Source: Palaemon carinicauda (taxonomy: Eukaryota; Arthropoda; Malacostraca; Decapoda; Palaemonidae). From it: a DNA stretch of 64,000 bases. Below are positions 13,808 to 25,114 of this stretch, in pieces. The DNA lies in the NCBI RefSeq assembly GCF_036898095.1, contig NC_090768.1, positions 46,423,951-46,487,950 on the forward strand, given 5' to 3'. The translations under genes were made by a program, and so were the position numbers. How positions within the stretch are numbered: position 1 is the stretch's first letter; each line of letters opens with the position of its first letter. The notes beneath the pieces were generated by a model. That model saw nothing but the letters and a program-made list of their open reading frames with translations. It was not told the origin of the DNA and searched no databases.

Positions 13808-15030
13808 TTTGTTCCGACACTGATACAAACCTTCGCTATTTATAGTGTATTACTTTCGGCAACGCTGAAAACCAGCTAAGACAATTTTAGTGAAGGATAA
13901 TTACCCCATCCGCTAGTTAGCGGGAGGGGATTGGGGTAGACTAGCTACCCCGCTCACTCACACCTGTCCGTTGAGTAACCACTTTTGCTTTTGGCTCGGT
14001 AGAGTGCGGACGTGCCGTCTCTCCCGTTAAACAAACTGCCTTGACTTTATTACTTTTCCCTTTTCTTTTGTGTGTATCGGTGTGTGTTTGGTTATTGTCC
14101 CGCTATGCGGACATGTCCAGGGATTGAAGGCCGCTCCTGCGGCACTTTCATGTCGTCCGTGGAGACGGACCCACGCCCTTTATGCCCGGCTTGCCGGGGA
14201 ACTCAGTGTTCGCCGGACAACACTTGTTCCGAGTATAGGGAGTGGCCTGCCTCCCAGTGGGAGAGGTTTGTGCGTAAGAAGTCTAAACGCGAATCTTCGC
14301 TTTCGAGGTCTTCCTCGAAATCGAAGAAATCGCGGGCTTCTGCTTCCTCTACGCCAAAATCTCTGCCCGAAGCTAATCCTCGACCAGGCCCTTCCGGGGC
14401 ACGGTCGAGCAGTAGCACAGGGCTTGTGACTCCAGGTCAACACTGTGGGATAGACGAAGGGGGCGGCTCCCCTAGGGAGCGCCTGTTCATTTTCAGACCT
14501 TGTGTCTTTATGGCCATCGCTGGGCGTCGATGGTCCCCCCTACGAAGGAAATTATCCTCGAACTCCTCCAAAGGGGAGCAGAGAGAAGGTGGTCATCTCT
14601 TTCTTCTGTGGAGGTCGATCCTCCTCTTATGGGCGCAGGCGCTGTTGCCCGTCGGTCTGGCTGAGAGTCTGGTTCCGACACCGAGGAGTTGGCTAACCCA
14701 CCAGGGGCGTTGGCAGGGCTCTCTCCAAGGCAAGCTTCCCCATCGGGGGAACATATCTCTCGTTCGCGAAAGAAGATTGCCTCTGTGCATCGGCAATCTC
14801 CTTACGCTTTAGGCTCTCCTCCAGGGGCGGAAAGAGAACCTTGATATAAGCGTAGTTCTCCTTCGGGTGAACTCTCCTCTGCGAACTACCAGAATGGGTA
14901 GTTAACCCTCACTAAAATTTTAATGGCTTTTCCTTTCAGCTTCGCTAAAAGTAATAACCTCTAATGAATAGCTAAAGGTTTGTATCGTTAAGAAAAAATA
15001 CAAATTATCTCCCAAATTGTCATATCAATA
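13808..15030 (+). mobile_element. DIRS-like element, internally deleted to gag plus termini
   Basis: The left part (ACACTGATACAAACCTTCGC onward) matches the 5' region at 52410-52700: both have TGCTATTTATAG-type starts, CCCGCTCACTCACAC and CTTTTGGCTCGGT. A gag start follows. About 700 bp later the sequence passes straight to a right terminus, AAAGGTTTGTATCGTTAAG, with no reverse transcriptase or recombinase. This is a short derivative of the DIRS family also represented at 52.4 kb. The exact ends are approximate. Confidence 0.65.
14105..14812 (+). pseudogene. DIRS gag-like protein, N-terminal part
   Basis: The start ATG is chosen because the copy at 52709 has the same Met-Arg-x-Cys start. The N-terminus shows the Cys-rich module shared with the other DIRS copies here: Cys, Cys, an Asp-Pro pair, then LCPACRG, C and a final Cys position changed to Tyr. 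A basic Ser/Lys-rich segment follows (residues about 60-95). The rest of the frame is low-complexity and probably shifted. Truncated and presumably non-functional. Confidence 0.6.
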
Positions 15031-15199
15031 GAATTTAACAGGAAAATCAGCCATGAATGCTCTTATATTCGACAGAGAAGTTGGGTGTGATTAGTAGTCA
15101 TGAATTTTGCTTCTAAGACCCAACCGTTCGGATTCTACTTCAGCTTTGGTTTTGGTTTCGACCCACGACACAATCATAATATGATCTATCCAGACTAAG

Positions 15200-15345
15200 A
15201 ATCACCAGCTGTGTCCTACTAGGGGGGAAGGACTTTGTCCTAATACTGCCATGCCAGCCAGTACCTACCATGGGAGGGGCTTGAACCCAGGCACTCCAGG
15301 ATCAGCCGAAGTTGCAACCACCAAACGAACAGTGATTTCTGACTC
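15200..15345 (-). repeat. possible tRNA-derived SINE fragment
   Basis: The complement carries GGGTTCAAGCCCC, a good match to a tRNA-type B-box, after a CTGATCCTGGAGTGCCT context. No clean A-box at the proper distance was found and there is no second copy in the window, so this is tentative. Confidence 0.3.
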
Positions 15346-15604
15346 TTTGAAACGGTAGTTTTTAATCCACTTTAGAAACTCGTGTGATTACCAGGTAGTA
15401 ATTTTCTTCCAATTATTGTCATCCTCTTTATCTGAAAATAACTATCAGTGATTAACTGTAGAATTACAGAAGGTATCTCCCCAACAAGTGGTCAATGTTA
15501 GTTCAATAATTGTTTATTAAAAGAAAACAAAAAATTCTCCATAGAAACATCTGCATGTGTTATGAGTATTCAACATTGAATAGCAGCAGGAAGGACTGCG
15601 TATG

Positions 15605-15840
15605 CATTTATCATTATCATCTCCCACGCTCATTGATGCGAAGGACCTCGGCTAGATGTCGCCAGTTGTCTCTATCTTGAGTTTTTAATTCAATACTTCT
15701 CCATTCATCATCTCCTACTTCGCGCTTCATAGTCCTCAGCCTTGTAGGCCTGGATCTTCCAACACTTTTAGTGCCTTGTGGAGCCCAGTTGAAAGTTTGT
15801 GCCTTGAGCCCAGTTGGAATTCTTTGGTCTAATATAATTT
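15605..15840 (-). mobile_element. non-LTR retrotransposon 3' coding fragment (copy 1)
   Basis: On the minus strand this matches the better-preserved copy at 51905-52400 over about 200 bp, including the codons for the basic RRVGRPR motif and the downstream Trp-rich stretch. Frameshifts are present, so it is a dead fragment. Confidence 0.65.
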
Positions 15841-16214
15841 CTGAATTAACTCTTATTATAGCGTTACATCGAAAGTTATGATTTTTTTTTAATCAAACAC
15901 AAAGAAGTTTAGCAACTGAATAATGAGATGATAAACAAGAAACAAATTGGTGTGGAAAAAACAAAATTCAAATTATATGTGCGTTTAGCATTGGCTACGT
16001 GGTTAGGCCTATTTCAGTAATCAAGGAAATATATTTTCCAGCTTGTTATTTAAAGAAAATTTGTCAGTTATTTTGACCAGATTTTCATACAACAGTATCT
16101 GCCCCTTTATAAAATGTGACATTCAAATGGATGGGTCCCAATTAGTCTAACTGCAAATTACAGTTGTAAAAAAAAAATAGTGTCCGTGTCCATCCATTTT
16201 CCTTTTGACAGTAA
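15841..16214. other. no gene recognised
   Basis: AT-rich sequence without a supported feature. Confidence 0.4.
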
Positions 16215-16440
16215 TTTAAATATGTTCCTACATGAAAACAAACCCTCGTTCTTTAATAGGAGTATGCTTTAAGCTTGGCTGGAACTTGGCTGTCAGAATT
16301 TATAATGAGGTGTCGTTAGTTACTAGCGGGTGTAGGGGAAGCCCTGCCTTCGAGCCAGTGCAGTACACTTTGCTTTCAACTTCCAGGGAATACAGACCTA
16401 CTCCTGGCAACACCAACTGGCATGTTTAAATTTTTCTTTG
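16215..16440 (+). mobile_element. DIRS terminal relic
   Basis: Diverged match to 48195-48380: CAAACCCTCGTTCTTTAATAGGAGTATG, then TTATAATGAGGTGTCG and a TACCGAGTAA-like region in the counterpart. Taken as a left-terminal fragment of a DIRS family. No coding part is left. Confidence 0.4.
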
Positions 16441-17165
16441 GCCCTGTCCAGTTACAAACCCTTGTCATTTATTAAAACAACCAGATCAAGGAATTATTGT
16501 GGGTTTGTGTTACGTTCAACTACCATACATCACGTAGATTATGCAAATCTACTCGAGAAGATTACCAAACAATAGCACTGTTAAACAATAACAGCAAATT
16601 AAAAGGATAGCCAGCAAACATAAAATATAACTATATTTAAGATTTAAATATTCAACATAAACATTTACAGCATTACACAAGATCCACCAAATACGGCACA
16701 CCAAAACCAATGGGTAATATACATATGTTCTTTCGAAGAAGTAGGTCGAGTTGACTTCATAAACTTCTATGCAGCGAGGGACAGACAGACAAGTTGCTTG
16801 GTTACAAGTATAAAAGGTGAAGTGCAGGAAGGCCATATGGCATCTGATGATGATTGTTAAAAGTTTCAAACTTTGTCTTCTTCAAGATACTCTATCGTTG
16901 CGTGTAGTCACTATATTTGAGTCACACAGGGTGTAGCTGAAAAATGTTTGCAAGCACCAGTGGTGTGTTGTGTTGTCTCTGCCTGCATATATGCGGGACT
17001 AATACTCCCGAATGTTCGTGACACACTAGAAGTGCCCAGAACTAGTATACGTAACATGACGCCACGCGACGAACCCATTCTCTAATCATCTTTTATTGTA
17101 TAGCTAGCTGGCACCGAAGTAGAATCTAGAGCTCTTTAGAACACAGCAATATTTTTGCGTTACAG
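16441..17165. other. no gene recognised
   Basis: A minus-strand frame at 16549-16869 is Cys/Leu/Tyr-rich without a recognisable domain and is not supported. Nothing else was seen. Confidence 0.4.
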
Positions 17166-17960
17166 TTACATAAAAGGGATTTTGACGAAGGAAAAATCTA
17201 TTTCTGGGCTCAACCTGTGTCGCTCCGTGAAATGCTCCTTAAAGCACCATTTCTAAGGTATAAATACTGCTAATTATACCAGAGAAAAAAGTTGCATGGA
17301 ATGCCAGGAATATACCCAGCTCGCTCACCTTTATAGGGTGTCGGTATAATAACTGGGACGTGTGAAACCACTACCAGAGATCCCTTACCAATTAGTCTTC
17401 TCCTTCGTCAACATCCCCCTTTACTACGAGGTGGTGTTCTCTACAGCTACTCCCCCCCCCACCACTATTACTACCCATCCTTCTCCCTTCATTCCTTTTT
17501 ACTCAGTGTGTCGATTTAGCCTATTTAATTGAATTTCATTGTATTTTATTGTTTTGGTTTGTTTTTCACGTCTGCCATTATATTTTGTTTTTGTTTGCGT
17601 GCTTCGCTTCAGGTCTTCCTTTGTGTTTCGAAGGATAGTACCACCCCCTCCGATCACAGTGGTCACCTGATTTCGAGCCAGTCTCCCCCCCTTGGCGTCC
17701 TCTCCCCCTTTACGCCTTTCGCCACTCCCTACATAGGGGGCTAGGCTTGGGTCACGTGCTTTTAGAAAACGGGAAGTCACCCAAGTTGTGGGCTGGCTCT
17801 TTCGCTCTGTGTGTTGTCGCGGGTAGCGCTCTCTCCTGGTTTCGTCTTAACTTGGCCACCAGGACTGAGTATGCGCCTCGCCTCGCGCCTCCCCCCCCCT
17901 CCTCCCCTCTCTCTGGTTATCCATCCTTGTTTTAATCCTCCCGTTCCGGAGGGCCGGGAT
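17166..17960. repeat. unclassified repeat-like block, C-rich
   Basis: Starts with GGGATTTTGACGAAGGAAAA and continues through several poly-C runs (17450-17461, 17683-17690, 17887-17896). It reads like the 5' untranslated region of a retroelement (terminal phrase, then pyrimidine-rich leader), but no protein match was recognised and no second copy is in the window. Confidence 0.3.
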
Positions 17961-18419
17961 AATTTGTGAATCGTATCTACTAATGGTAGTTATGTTTCTT
18001 TGATCGGATTCAGACATCCTACTCTGTTCTGATACCTTACTTTATTCTATATTTGTTTACGTAATTTTATGGATGGTTGGTTCAAGAGAGAGAGGGACTG
18101 TGACGGAGCTTATAGTGTATGTTGAAGTTAATACATAGCATTTGCTTTTTGCGACGCATGTCTTCCGGCGCTACTGTACTTTAATTACGTAGCATTGGGT
18201 TTTTGCACCGGATTTACGCATGTCTTCTGGCGCCACATTGGTATCTAAAAAAATGAATTGTTTTATTTTTTATATTAACTCATGAAAAACTAAGCCCTTA
18301 TCAAAAGTTTAGTAATACAATAGTGTATATATAAATTTAACGTACATACTGTATAAGTCTGCTCTTGGTCCCGATGACTAACAGTCATCTGTTACTGACC
18401 TACCTTCATTGTTTTGTGT
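17961..18419. other. no gene; short imperfect repeat at 18138-18240
   Basis: Two imperfect copies of a segment containing GCATGTCTTC(C/T)GGCGC are present. Otherwise AT-rich and featureless. Confidence 0.4.
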
Positions 18420-18718
18420 GATTCTTTTTCTTAGCCTGAGAATGAGTGTTAAAGCTCAATAAACAAACCTGCAACAGTCTTGAAGGTCACCCTTGTGGCA
18501 CCTCCATGAGCCGAGTGGAAATTGATATCCATCCCTTATGTGCTGTGTGTAGAGTCAAGAGATGTGAAATGAACTCCCCCTGCGATGTTTGCCGAGAGGG
18601 GTTATCCTCCAATATGGAAGAAGAAAACAGACGCAGGAAAAAGAGGCCTAAACGGGATTGTCCCCTTTCGACAGGCTTCTTCATCAAAAGGAGGAAAGAA
18701 GCTGAAGCATTCTTTGTT
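18420..18718 (+). pseudogene. DIRS gag N-terminus, cut by the insertion of DIRS-I
   Basis: The frame from 18446 encodes a recognisable copy of the DIRS gag Cys module: the first Cys, HPCGTS, DIHPLCAVCR, C and CDVCRE, followed by a Lys/Arg-rich stretch. The frame is broken exactly where the left terminal repeat of DIRS-I begins at 18719. The probable other side of this relic is the DIRS right-end fragment at 25115-25325. This shows a younger DIRS inserted in an older one. Confidence 0.65.
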
Positions 18719-18911
18719 CCAACACAGAGACTTACCTCAAACTACTTTCTTAGGAGGTACCTTGAATCTCCTCTCAACCGACCAGAGTTTTGTGTAGTTT
18801 ACCCTACTTCCGTTTTCTGTGAGGATCACCTCGGGCGGAAGGATACGTGCCCTGAGGCTAACCCCGAGTCAGGCCACATGCTAGTTGGGTCTCGACCCTC
18901 AGTAGGTTCTC
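18719..18911 (+). repeat. DIRS-I left inverted terminal repeat
   Basis: Complementary to 24905-25114 with few mismatches: for example CTACTTCCGTTTTCTGTGAG on this side, and its complement on the right. The first 36 bases are copied in complement in the internal complementary region. Confidence 0.85.
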
Positions 18912-19095
18912 TGGTCGGGTCGTGATATCATCTCGACGCTCTCCTTATCTCAGTGCGATCTTTTGTGTCCCCGACTCTTGTGTCCCGCGTGTTCCCACGT
19001 GGTCCGCTGTACTTTCCCTTGTGCTTTCCCTTGTGTTTTTAAAGTGTTTACTTGCCCTTGTTATCCTTTCCCGCTGCGTTCCTGTGTCTTGCGGT

Positions 19096-21472
19096 ATGGA
19101 GCATCCCCGCCGTTGTCCTGGGCCTAAGGCTGGGAAGTCGTGTGGTGCGTTCTTGTCTAAGCCTGAGGTGGACCCGCACTCCCTTTGCTCTTCGTGCAGG
19201 GGTAGAGTTTGCTCTCCTTCGGACATGTGTCCGGAGTGTGTGTCGTGGAGTGAGGTGCAGTGGGTGAGGTTTGGAACGAAGAAGAAGAAGTCATCTAAAC
19301 GTTCGCCCAGGAAGACCAGCATTTTCTACGGGAGAGAAGTCTGACAGGGTTCCTTCTTCATCCCCTACCCAGAGTAGGGGACGAGGTAAGTCCGTTGTGG
19401 GGAAGAAACCAATGGTTCTTCCCCACGAGTCGTGTCTTCGGGATTCTGGGGTTGCTGATCCTTTACAGGCAAGTGGGGGGCCTGAAGGTTTACTTAGTGA
19501 GGGTCCGCAAGACGATGCCCTTGTGCTTGGGTGGCACGTCTCTTCGGACGACCCTATGTGTTATAAAGATGTCCCTGTGTCTTCACCAGCTTCTTGGATT
19601 TATGTTTCAGGCACCTCCGCAGCTGAAGGAGCCCCAGGAAAAGAAGATTCGCTGTTGGAAGATCCCCTCGGATGGGGGTCCCCGAGAACTCCTTGTAGGT
19701 CGCCTTGGGTCCTGGTTCCAGAATGTAGATCGTCCGACCTCTCTCCCAGCCCCTCTATCGGCGGTTCCTGACGTCTTCCTTCAGCCTTCGACATCTGGAA
19801 CCCAGAAAATTGTGAAACCGGCCGCGCCCGCCTCTCGGATCTGTTATGAGGAGTCATCGGAGTCTTCGGCGGCAGGCTCATGGTTGTCATCGGAGGAAGA
19901 GCCGTGGAGAAGACACCGTCGAAGGAGGGACAGGTCCAGGAGACGGCACTCCCCCTCGAGGTCCTGTTCTAGGTCACGACATGGGAGGAAGCGGTCAAGG
20001 CCCCGAGGAGGAAAGCCAGGAGTAGCAGTTCGCCGAAGGAGCAATGGGTCCTCATTCCCCGCAGTAAGCTCGCGGACTTTACTACTCTCCCGAGCACTGT
20101 GGGTTGGCCTCCCGGAGACAGTCCTCCTAGAAGGGCTTCCACCAGCCATAGAGTTGACTCTCGCAAAGACCCAAGGGGCTCTTCGGACAGGCTTAAGGCC
20201 TCGAAACAGGCGTCTCAACCCGCCCAGCGGAGGGAGTCGCCTTTTCGGACGGGCAGCCTCGTCGAGTTAGCTCGACCGAGCGATATAGAGGGACGGCTTC
20301 CTCCGTCGGGCAAACCCACGGAAGCCTTGCCCCCCTTGAAGAAAGACAAACGGAGGACGGAGATTCTCGCTCCCTCCGCAATGCCCATCCTCAGACCACA
20401 ACCTAGTGCGGAGGCCCCCGTCGGTACGGTTCCTCAACCTCTGACGGAGGGCGCGGACGGCGACACTGAAGCCATGCCATCGGAGGACTCCGCTTATAGG
20501 AGGGTTATTGCTCTGATACGAAAGCACCACAGAATTGAGGAGCCAGTTCCTTCCGACGAGGATGCCTGGCGGTCTAGCCTTAATAGACAAATGGAGGAAC
20601 CCGTTCAACAGAAGCCCTCCTTAGCCCTACCTGTGGCCAGAGATGTGAGGCTTGGTAGTGCTCACATAGACAAGGTTGTGGCACGAAACGCTGAAGGTTC
20701 CAAAACTCAGAGTTCCTCCAAGTTACTCCAGGGGTTGAAGTCCCAAAGCAAGTATTATTGGATGGAAGGACAGCCACAGGGAGCCAGCAAATTGGAAGAC
20801 TCCCTAGAAGTTTTAGGTCAGGGGGCTTCGGAGGACAGAGCTTCCTCAGCACCTATCTGTTTTTCTCAATCGGAGGCGGCGATGATGGAGGAGATGTCCA
20901 AGGACCTTGTCAACGTCCCCTCTTGGTTAGACTGGTGGGCCTAGACACTAGTAGGTATCCAGGTTTCCCCCGACCCTGCAGTTCCGTCCAATCAAGCACT
21001 GTTGAAGGAACTTATCAGCTCTGGGGGGCGGGCCTTGAAGTTCCTAACGTTTCAGTCTCTAGCGATATCCGCCAACTGGGTCCTGCGAAGAAGAGACACA
21101 GTCTTGAGTAAATTGTCCAGGCGTATGCCGGACAGGGAGGCGAGGACTTTGAGGAACCTTTCTGTGTGGAGTGACGGACTTTTTCCCCTGATGCAGACAG
21201 AGGAGATGGTTGAGAAACTTCTGAAACGGAAGGAAGTGAGCATTCCCAGACCTCACGCCATGAGGAGGCCCACTTACAGAAGGCCTCCATCTGATGGACC
21301 GTCGACGTCTCGAGCCTCCCCTAACCAAGTAAGAAGAGAGGCCCCAGCGTCCCTGTGGTCTCAGCCTTCGCAGCCCTCCCACAGGGGCGCTCCCACAGCC
21401 CCAGCCTCGTTTAGAACAGCCCACTCAGCTTCCAGGAGAGAGCGTTCAGGTCGCTCCTCCAGAAGGAGGTAG
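19096..21472 (+). pseudogene. DIRS-I gag-like ORF1
   Basis: The start ATG at 19096 precedes the conserved Cys module: CPGP near residue 7, CGAF, an Asp-Pro-His, LCSSCRG, C, and CPEC, followed by a Lys/Arg-rich segment. The middle is Ser/Pro/Arg-rich with an RS-like tract (about 19915-20030). The C-terminal third (20099-21472) keeps a helical region ending in a basic Arg/Ser tail. The frame shifts near 19320, 19770 and 20090, and a single in-frame TAG lies at 20942-20944. Role by family knowledge: a nucleic-acid-binding structural protein of the retroelement particle. Inactive here. Confidence 0.75.
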
Positions 21473-21505
21473 GGTGAGAGGCCCCCACTCCTGCCCAAGC
21501 CTCAG

Positions 21506-23230
21506 GTAGGGGGATGCCTCAAACAATTTTGGCAAACCTGGAAGAATCACGGAGCAGAACCCTGGACGGTAACAGTGTAGAAAGAGGGGTACAGGCTTCC
21601 GTTCCTGGCAGATCCACCACCTCTTATCCCAGCAAGTCAGGCTTAGTGGTTAGCCCCCAAGGACCCCTTGAAGAGGGAAGCCTTGCAAGAAGAAGTCTCC
21701 ACTATGTTAACGAAAGGGGCAATGGAAACGGTTCTACAACCGGATACAGGGTTCTACAGCCGCCTCTTCCTGGTGGAGAAAGCGACGGGAGGTTGGAGAC
21801 CAGTCATAGATCTGTCGGCCCTCAACAAGTTTGTGTGCAAGACCGACTTCAAGATGCACACCCCGAAATCGGTCCTGGAGTCCTTGAGAGAAGGAGACTT
21901 CATGGTATCCATAGATCTCAAGGACGCCTATTTCCAGATCCCTATTCACCCCTCCAGCAGAAAGTACCTTCGGGTGAAGTGGGATACCCAGATCTTGCAA
22001 TTCAAGACTCTTTGCTTCGGCCTGTCAACAGCGCCTCAAATTTTCACGAGGATCTTCATGGCTGTCTCCGTATGGGCTCACGAACGAGGAATTCGTCTGA
22101 TTCGCTACTTGGACGACTGGTTGCTCCTTTCTTCCTCAGAGGCAGTTTTGAAGGAGCAAGGCTCGAAGCTACTGCAATTCTGCAAAGTTCTGGGTATCAC
22201 CATCAACCTGGAGAAGTCGCACCTGTCTCCCTCTACCAGGATGACGTACTTGGGGATGGTTCTAGACTCCCGACTAGTGAGAGTCTCCATCAGAGGAATG
22301 GCTGAACAACCTGGACCAGGTCCTCCGTCCCTTCCTATCAGGACAGCCCAGGAGAGCGAAGGATTGGCAGAGATTGATAGGCCATCTAGTATCATTGGAG
22401 AAACTGGTTCCCCAAGGGAGAATGAAACTCAGGACCATCCAATGGAACCTGAAGGGACTCTGGAACCAAGTAGATTCTCCCTACGAAATAGTTCCTGTTC
22501 TTCCAGAGACGAGGCAATCCCTGGAGTGGTGGCGAGACCGGACAAACACCCTCAAGGGGATGTCCTTCGCAGCGGAGCCCCCGGAGATGCTCCTCTTCAC
22601 GGACGCCTCCAAGGAAGGATGGGGAGCTCACCTCCTCGGGAAGTCAGCAAGGGGCTCTTGGACGGAGGTGGAAAAGACTCAGCATATCAATGTCCTGGAG
22701 ATGAGGGCCGTTCAGAAAGCGTGCCTTCAGTTCGTCGGTCTTCTAAGGGGAAACACAGTGGCGTTAATGTGCGACAACGCCACAGTGGTAGCCTACATAA
22801 AGAAGCAAAGCAGTCTAAAATCGAAGGAGTTGTGCGATCTCACGTTGGAGATTCTGGATTGGGCCGAGTCAGAACAAGTCGTAATAACAGCAAGATTCAT
22901 TCCGGGAAAGAGGAATGTCCTAGCCGACGGACTCAGCAGGATGGGCCAGGTGGTGGGGACCGAATGGTCCCTTCACCCAGAAGTAGCAAGACTCATCATC
23001 CAAATATGGGGTTCGCCAGTGATGGACCTCTTCGCAACCAGACTGAACGCACAACTCCCCGTATTCTGATCCCTGTCCCAGACCCAAAGGCGGCATTGGA
23101 AGACGCCTTTCAACACAGGTGGGACAATCTCGACGTATATGCTTTCCCTCTCTTCGCATTGATCAGGCAAGTGCTCAATAGAGTAAGGACGGCTCACAAC
23201 CTAAGGATGACTTTGGTAGCGCCTTGGTAG
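21506..23230 (+). pseudogene. DIRS-I reverse transcriptase / RNase H / methyltransferase-like region
   Basis: The RT palm is clear: FYSRLFLV, SIDLKDAYF, FGLSTAP and the catalytic YLDDWLL (about 22106-22126). RNase H follows in the next frame with FTDASKEGWG, INVLEMRAV and MCDNATVVAY, then an NVLADGLSR segment. After RNase H comes a region with MDLFATR and, back in the first frame, VYAFPLF and TLVAPW. That is the position of the methyltransferase-like domain of DIRS elements. Stops occur near 21572 and 21641, and frameshifts near 22305 and 23066. The frame minus one from RT stays open for long stretches, as in DIRS-III. Confidence 0.85.
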
Positions 23231-24412
23231 CCGGAGAGGGAATGGTTCGCGAATCTAAAAGAGCTAGCATGCCTTCCCCCGTGGTCTCTGCCAGACAGAC
23301 CAGATCTCCTGAGGCAGCCACACTTCCAAAGATTCCACGACAACCCCCGATCTCTGCACCTTCACTCGTGGAGGTTATCCAGCGGCTCCTGAGGAAAGAA
23401 GGTTATTCAGCAGGAACAGCTGAAAAAATGTCTTTATCTGAGGCACTCATCGGCAGTGGTATACCAGGCAAAATGGACCACTTTCACGAAATGGTGTGCC
23501 TCTAGAAACATCAAGCCCTTAAGAGCCTCGATTCCGGACATTGCGGATTTCCTCGTACACCTCAGGGACGTGGTGGGCATGTCAATCCCAGCCATCAAGG
23601 GAGTCCGTGCAGCGTTAGGCCAAGTTTTCTTCCTGAAAGGCATTGATCTGGGTTCCTCTAGGCACATCTCTATGGTCATCAGGAGGTTTGAGCAAACCTG
23701 TCCTCCCCATGCCTCCAGGGTGCCGCAATGGGATGTGGCTAGAGTTCTGAAAATGCTGAGTGAACCACCATTTGAACCTTTGAAGGACATAGTAGATAGA
23801 AATCTCACTCTCAAGACGGTCTTCTTGTTGGCTTTGGCTTCAGCTAAGAGAGTGGGCGAGATCCATGGTTTGTCCTACGAAGTCTCGCATACAAGAGGTT
23901 GGCGTGAGATCTCCTTCAAGTTCGTTCCTTCATTTGTGGCTAAAACACAAAATCCAGCTGTCTGGGATTCAAAATTCGAGGGGTTCACTGTTCCAGCAAT
24001 TCCTCGGTCAGGTAATCCGGAAGATTTGAAGTTGTGTCCAGTCAGAGCCGTAAGGAAATATCTGGAGAGGAATGCCAGTCTCCGGCCTGGTATCAAGAAC
24101 CTCTTCGTCTCCACGGGCACGGTGAGAAAGCTGGGCTCTAAGAATACCATCTTCTTTTGGCTTAGACAGGTGATCATCAAGGCCTATAGTAGTGCCGGTC
24201 TTCCCCTACCAGGTAATTCCAGACCACCTGACATTAGGGGTATAAGTACCTCTCTTGCCTTTGAGAGAAACATGGCAGTAGCGCAGATCCTCAGAGCAGG
24301 CACCTGGTCGAACCAATCTACATTCACAACCCACTACCTCAAGGAATGTGTGAGGAAGTCTCTAGATGGGTTCTCTATTGGGACAGTCATCTCCGCGCTC
24401 CAAGCGATTTAA
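23224..24412 (+). pseudogene. DIRS-I tyrosine recombinase
   Basis: The N-terminal core-binding part (VYQAKWTTFTKWC, with an AIKGVRAAL helix) is followed by the catalytic domain: the first Arg in SAKRVGEIHG (about 23845), the second-Arg motif in PPDIRGISTS (about 24220-24249), and the nucleophile Tyr in TFTTHYLKE. The H of the usual HxxR box is Pro here. A frameshift near 23435-23455 separates the first 70-odd residues from the rest, which is otherwise one open frame to the stop at 24412. It would integrate the circular DNA form of the element (family knowledge). Confidence 0.85.
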
Positions 24413-24758
24413 CGGCCAAAGACCCAGGTATGATCGCGGGTATCAAGACCAAAAAGACACAGGTTCGTTTTCCCTTTTCCCCTTGTCTTTTCTTTTCTTT
24501 TCTTTTCTCTTCTTTCCTCGGAGATTTGACCAGGTAGAGACTGCACAAGACATGACTTCACAGCTTCGTCATTGAACACAACAGCAAGAAATTTTTTAAG
24601 GGTGACTACTTAGACACTAGCATGAGCTCTTTGTGTAGTTTTTCCTATGGTTCATTTTCCGACAACCTTTGGAACCTAGTCTCCTATCTAGGTTCACGGC
24701 CGTTCTGCTTAGTTGGGTCTAGGTCAGATAGACACTCCCACCTCCTAAAGTGTAAGTC
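24413..24758 (+). other. DIRS-I 3' untranslated region
   Basis: Between the recombinase stop and the internal complementary region. It holds a CTTTT-rich tract (24476-24520) and no coding frame of note. Confidence 0.6.
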
Positions 24759-24843
24759 TCCTAAGAAAGTAGTTCGAGGTAAGTCTCTGTGTTGGTTAGT
24801 AATTTGTATTTTTCCTAACATACTTACCGAGAACTACTTTCGG
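24759..24843 (+). repeat. DIRS-I internal complementary region
   Basis: The first half (24759-24796) is the complement of the outermost left end. The second half (from about 24797 to 24843) is the complement of the outermost right end. The two ends are therefore joined head to tail in complement, as expected for the template that lets DIRS complete its circular DNA. Confidence 0.85.
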
Positions 24844-24904
24844 GTAATGGCCTTCCCTTCCTTCCCCGAGTGCCTTACTGACCCTTAGGTATTTTTAGCT
24901 TCCA

Positions 24905-25114
24905 AGAACTTACTGAGGGTCGAGACCCAAGCTAGCATGTGGCCTGACTCGGGGTTAGCCTCAGGGCACGTATCCTTCCGCCCGAGGTGATCCTCACAGA
25001 AAACGGAAGTAGGATAAACTACACAAAACTCTGGTCGGTTGAGAGGAGATTCCAGGTACCTCCTAAGAAAGTAGTTCCCAGTAAGTATGTTAGGAAAAAT
25101 ACAAATTACTAAAA
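24905..25114 (+). repeat. DIRS-I right inverted terminal repeat
   Basis: Complement of the left repeat. It extends further outward, ending about AAAAATACAAATTACTAA. A splice-donor-like CAGTAAGTATG lies near the end. Confidence 0.85.

Larger units (their letters stand above)
18719..25114 (+). mobile_element. DIRS-I: DIRS-type tyrosine-recombinase retrotransposon, full structure, decayed genes
   Basis: About 6.4 kb with inverted terminal repeats (18719-18911 and 24905-25114) and an internal complementary region at 24759-24843. Between them, in order: gag, reverse transcriptase/RNase H, and tyrosine recombinase, all on +. This plan is diagnostic of DIRS retrotransposons, which integrate a circular intermediate through a tyrosine recombinase instead of an integrase and leave no target duplication (family knowledge). 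The genes carry frameshifts and stops, so this copy is inactive. It is a different family from DIRS-II/III: the termini and proteins differ clearly. Confidence 0.9.

Noticed and set aside
14180..14443. Minus-strand frames opposite gag and RT genes (also 19844, 37032, 39828)
   Set aside because: Shadows of GC-rich coding sequence on the other strand; no domain.
16549..16869. Minus-strand 106-codon frame as a Cys-rich protein
   Set aside because: No signal or domain recognised, AT-rich composition like the surroundings.
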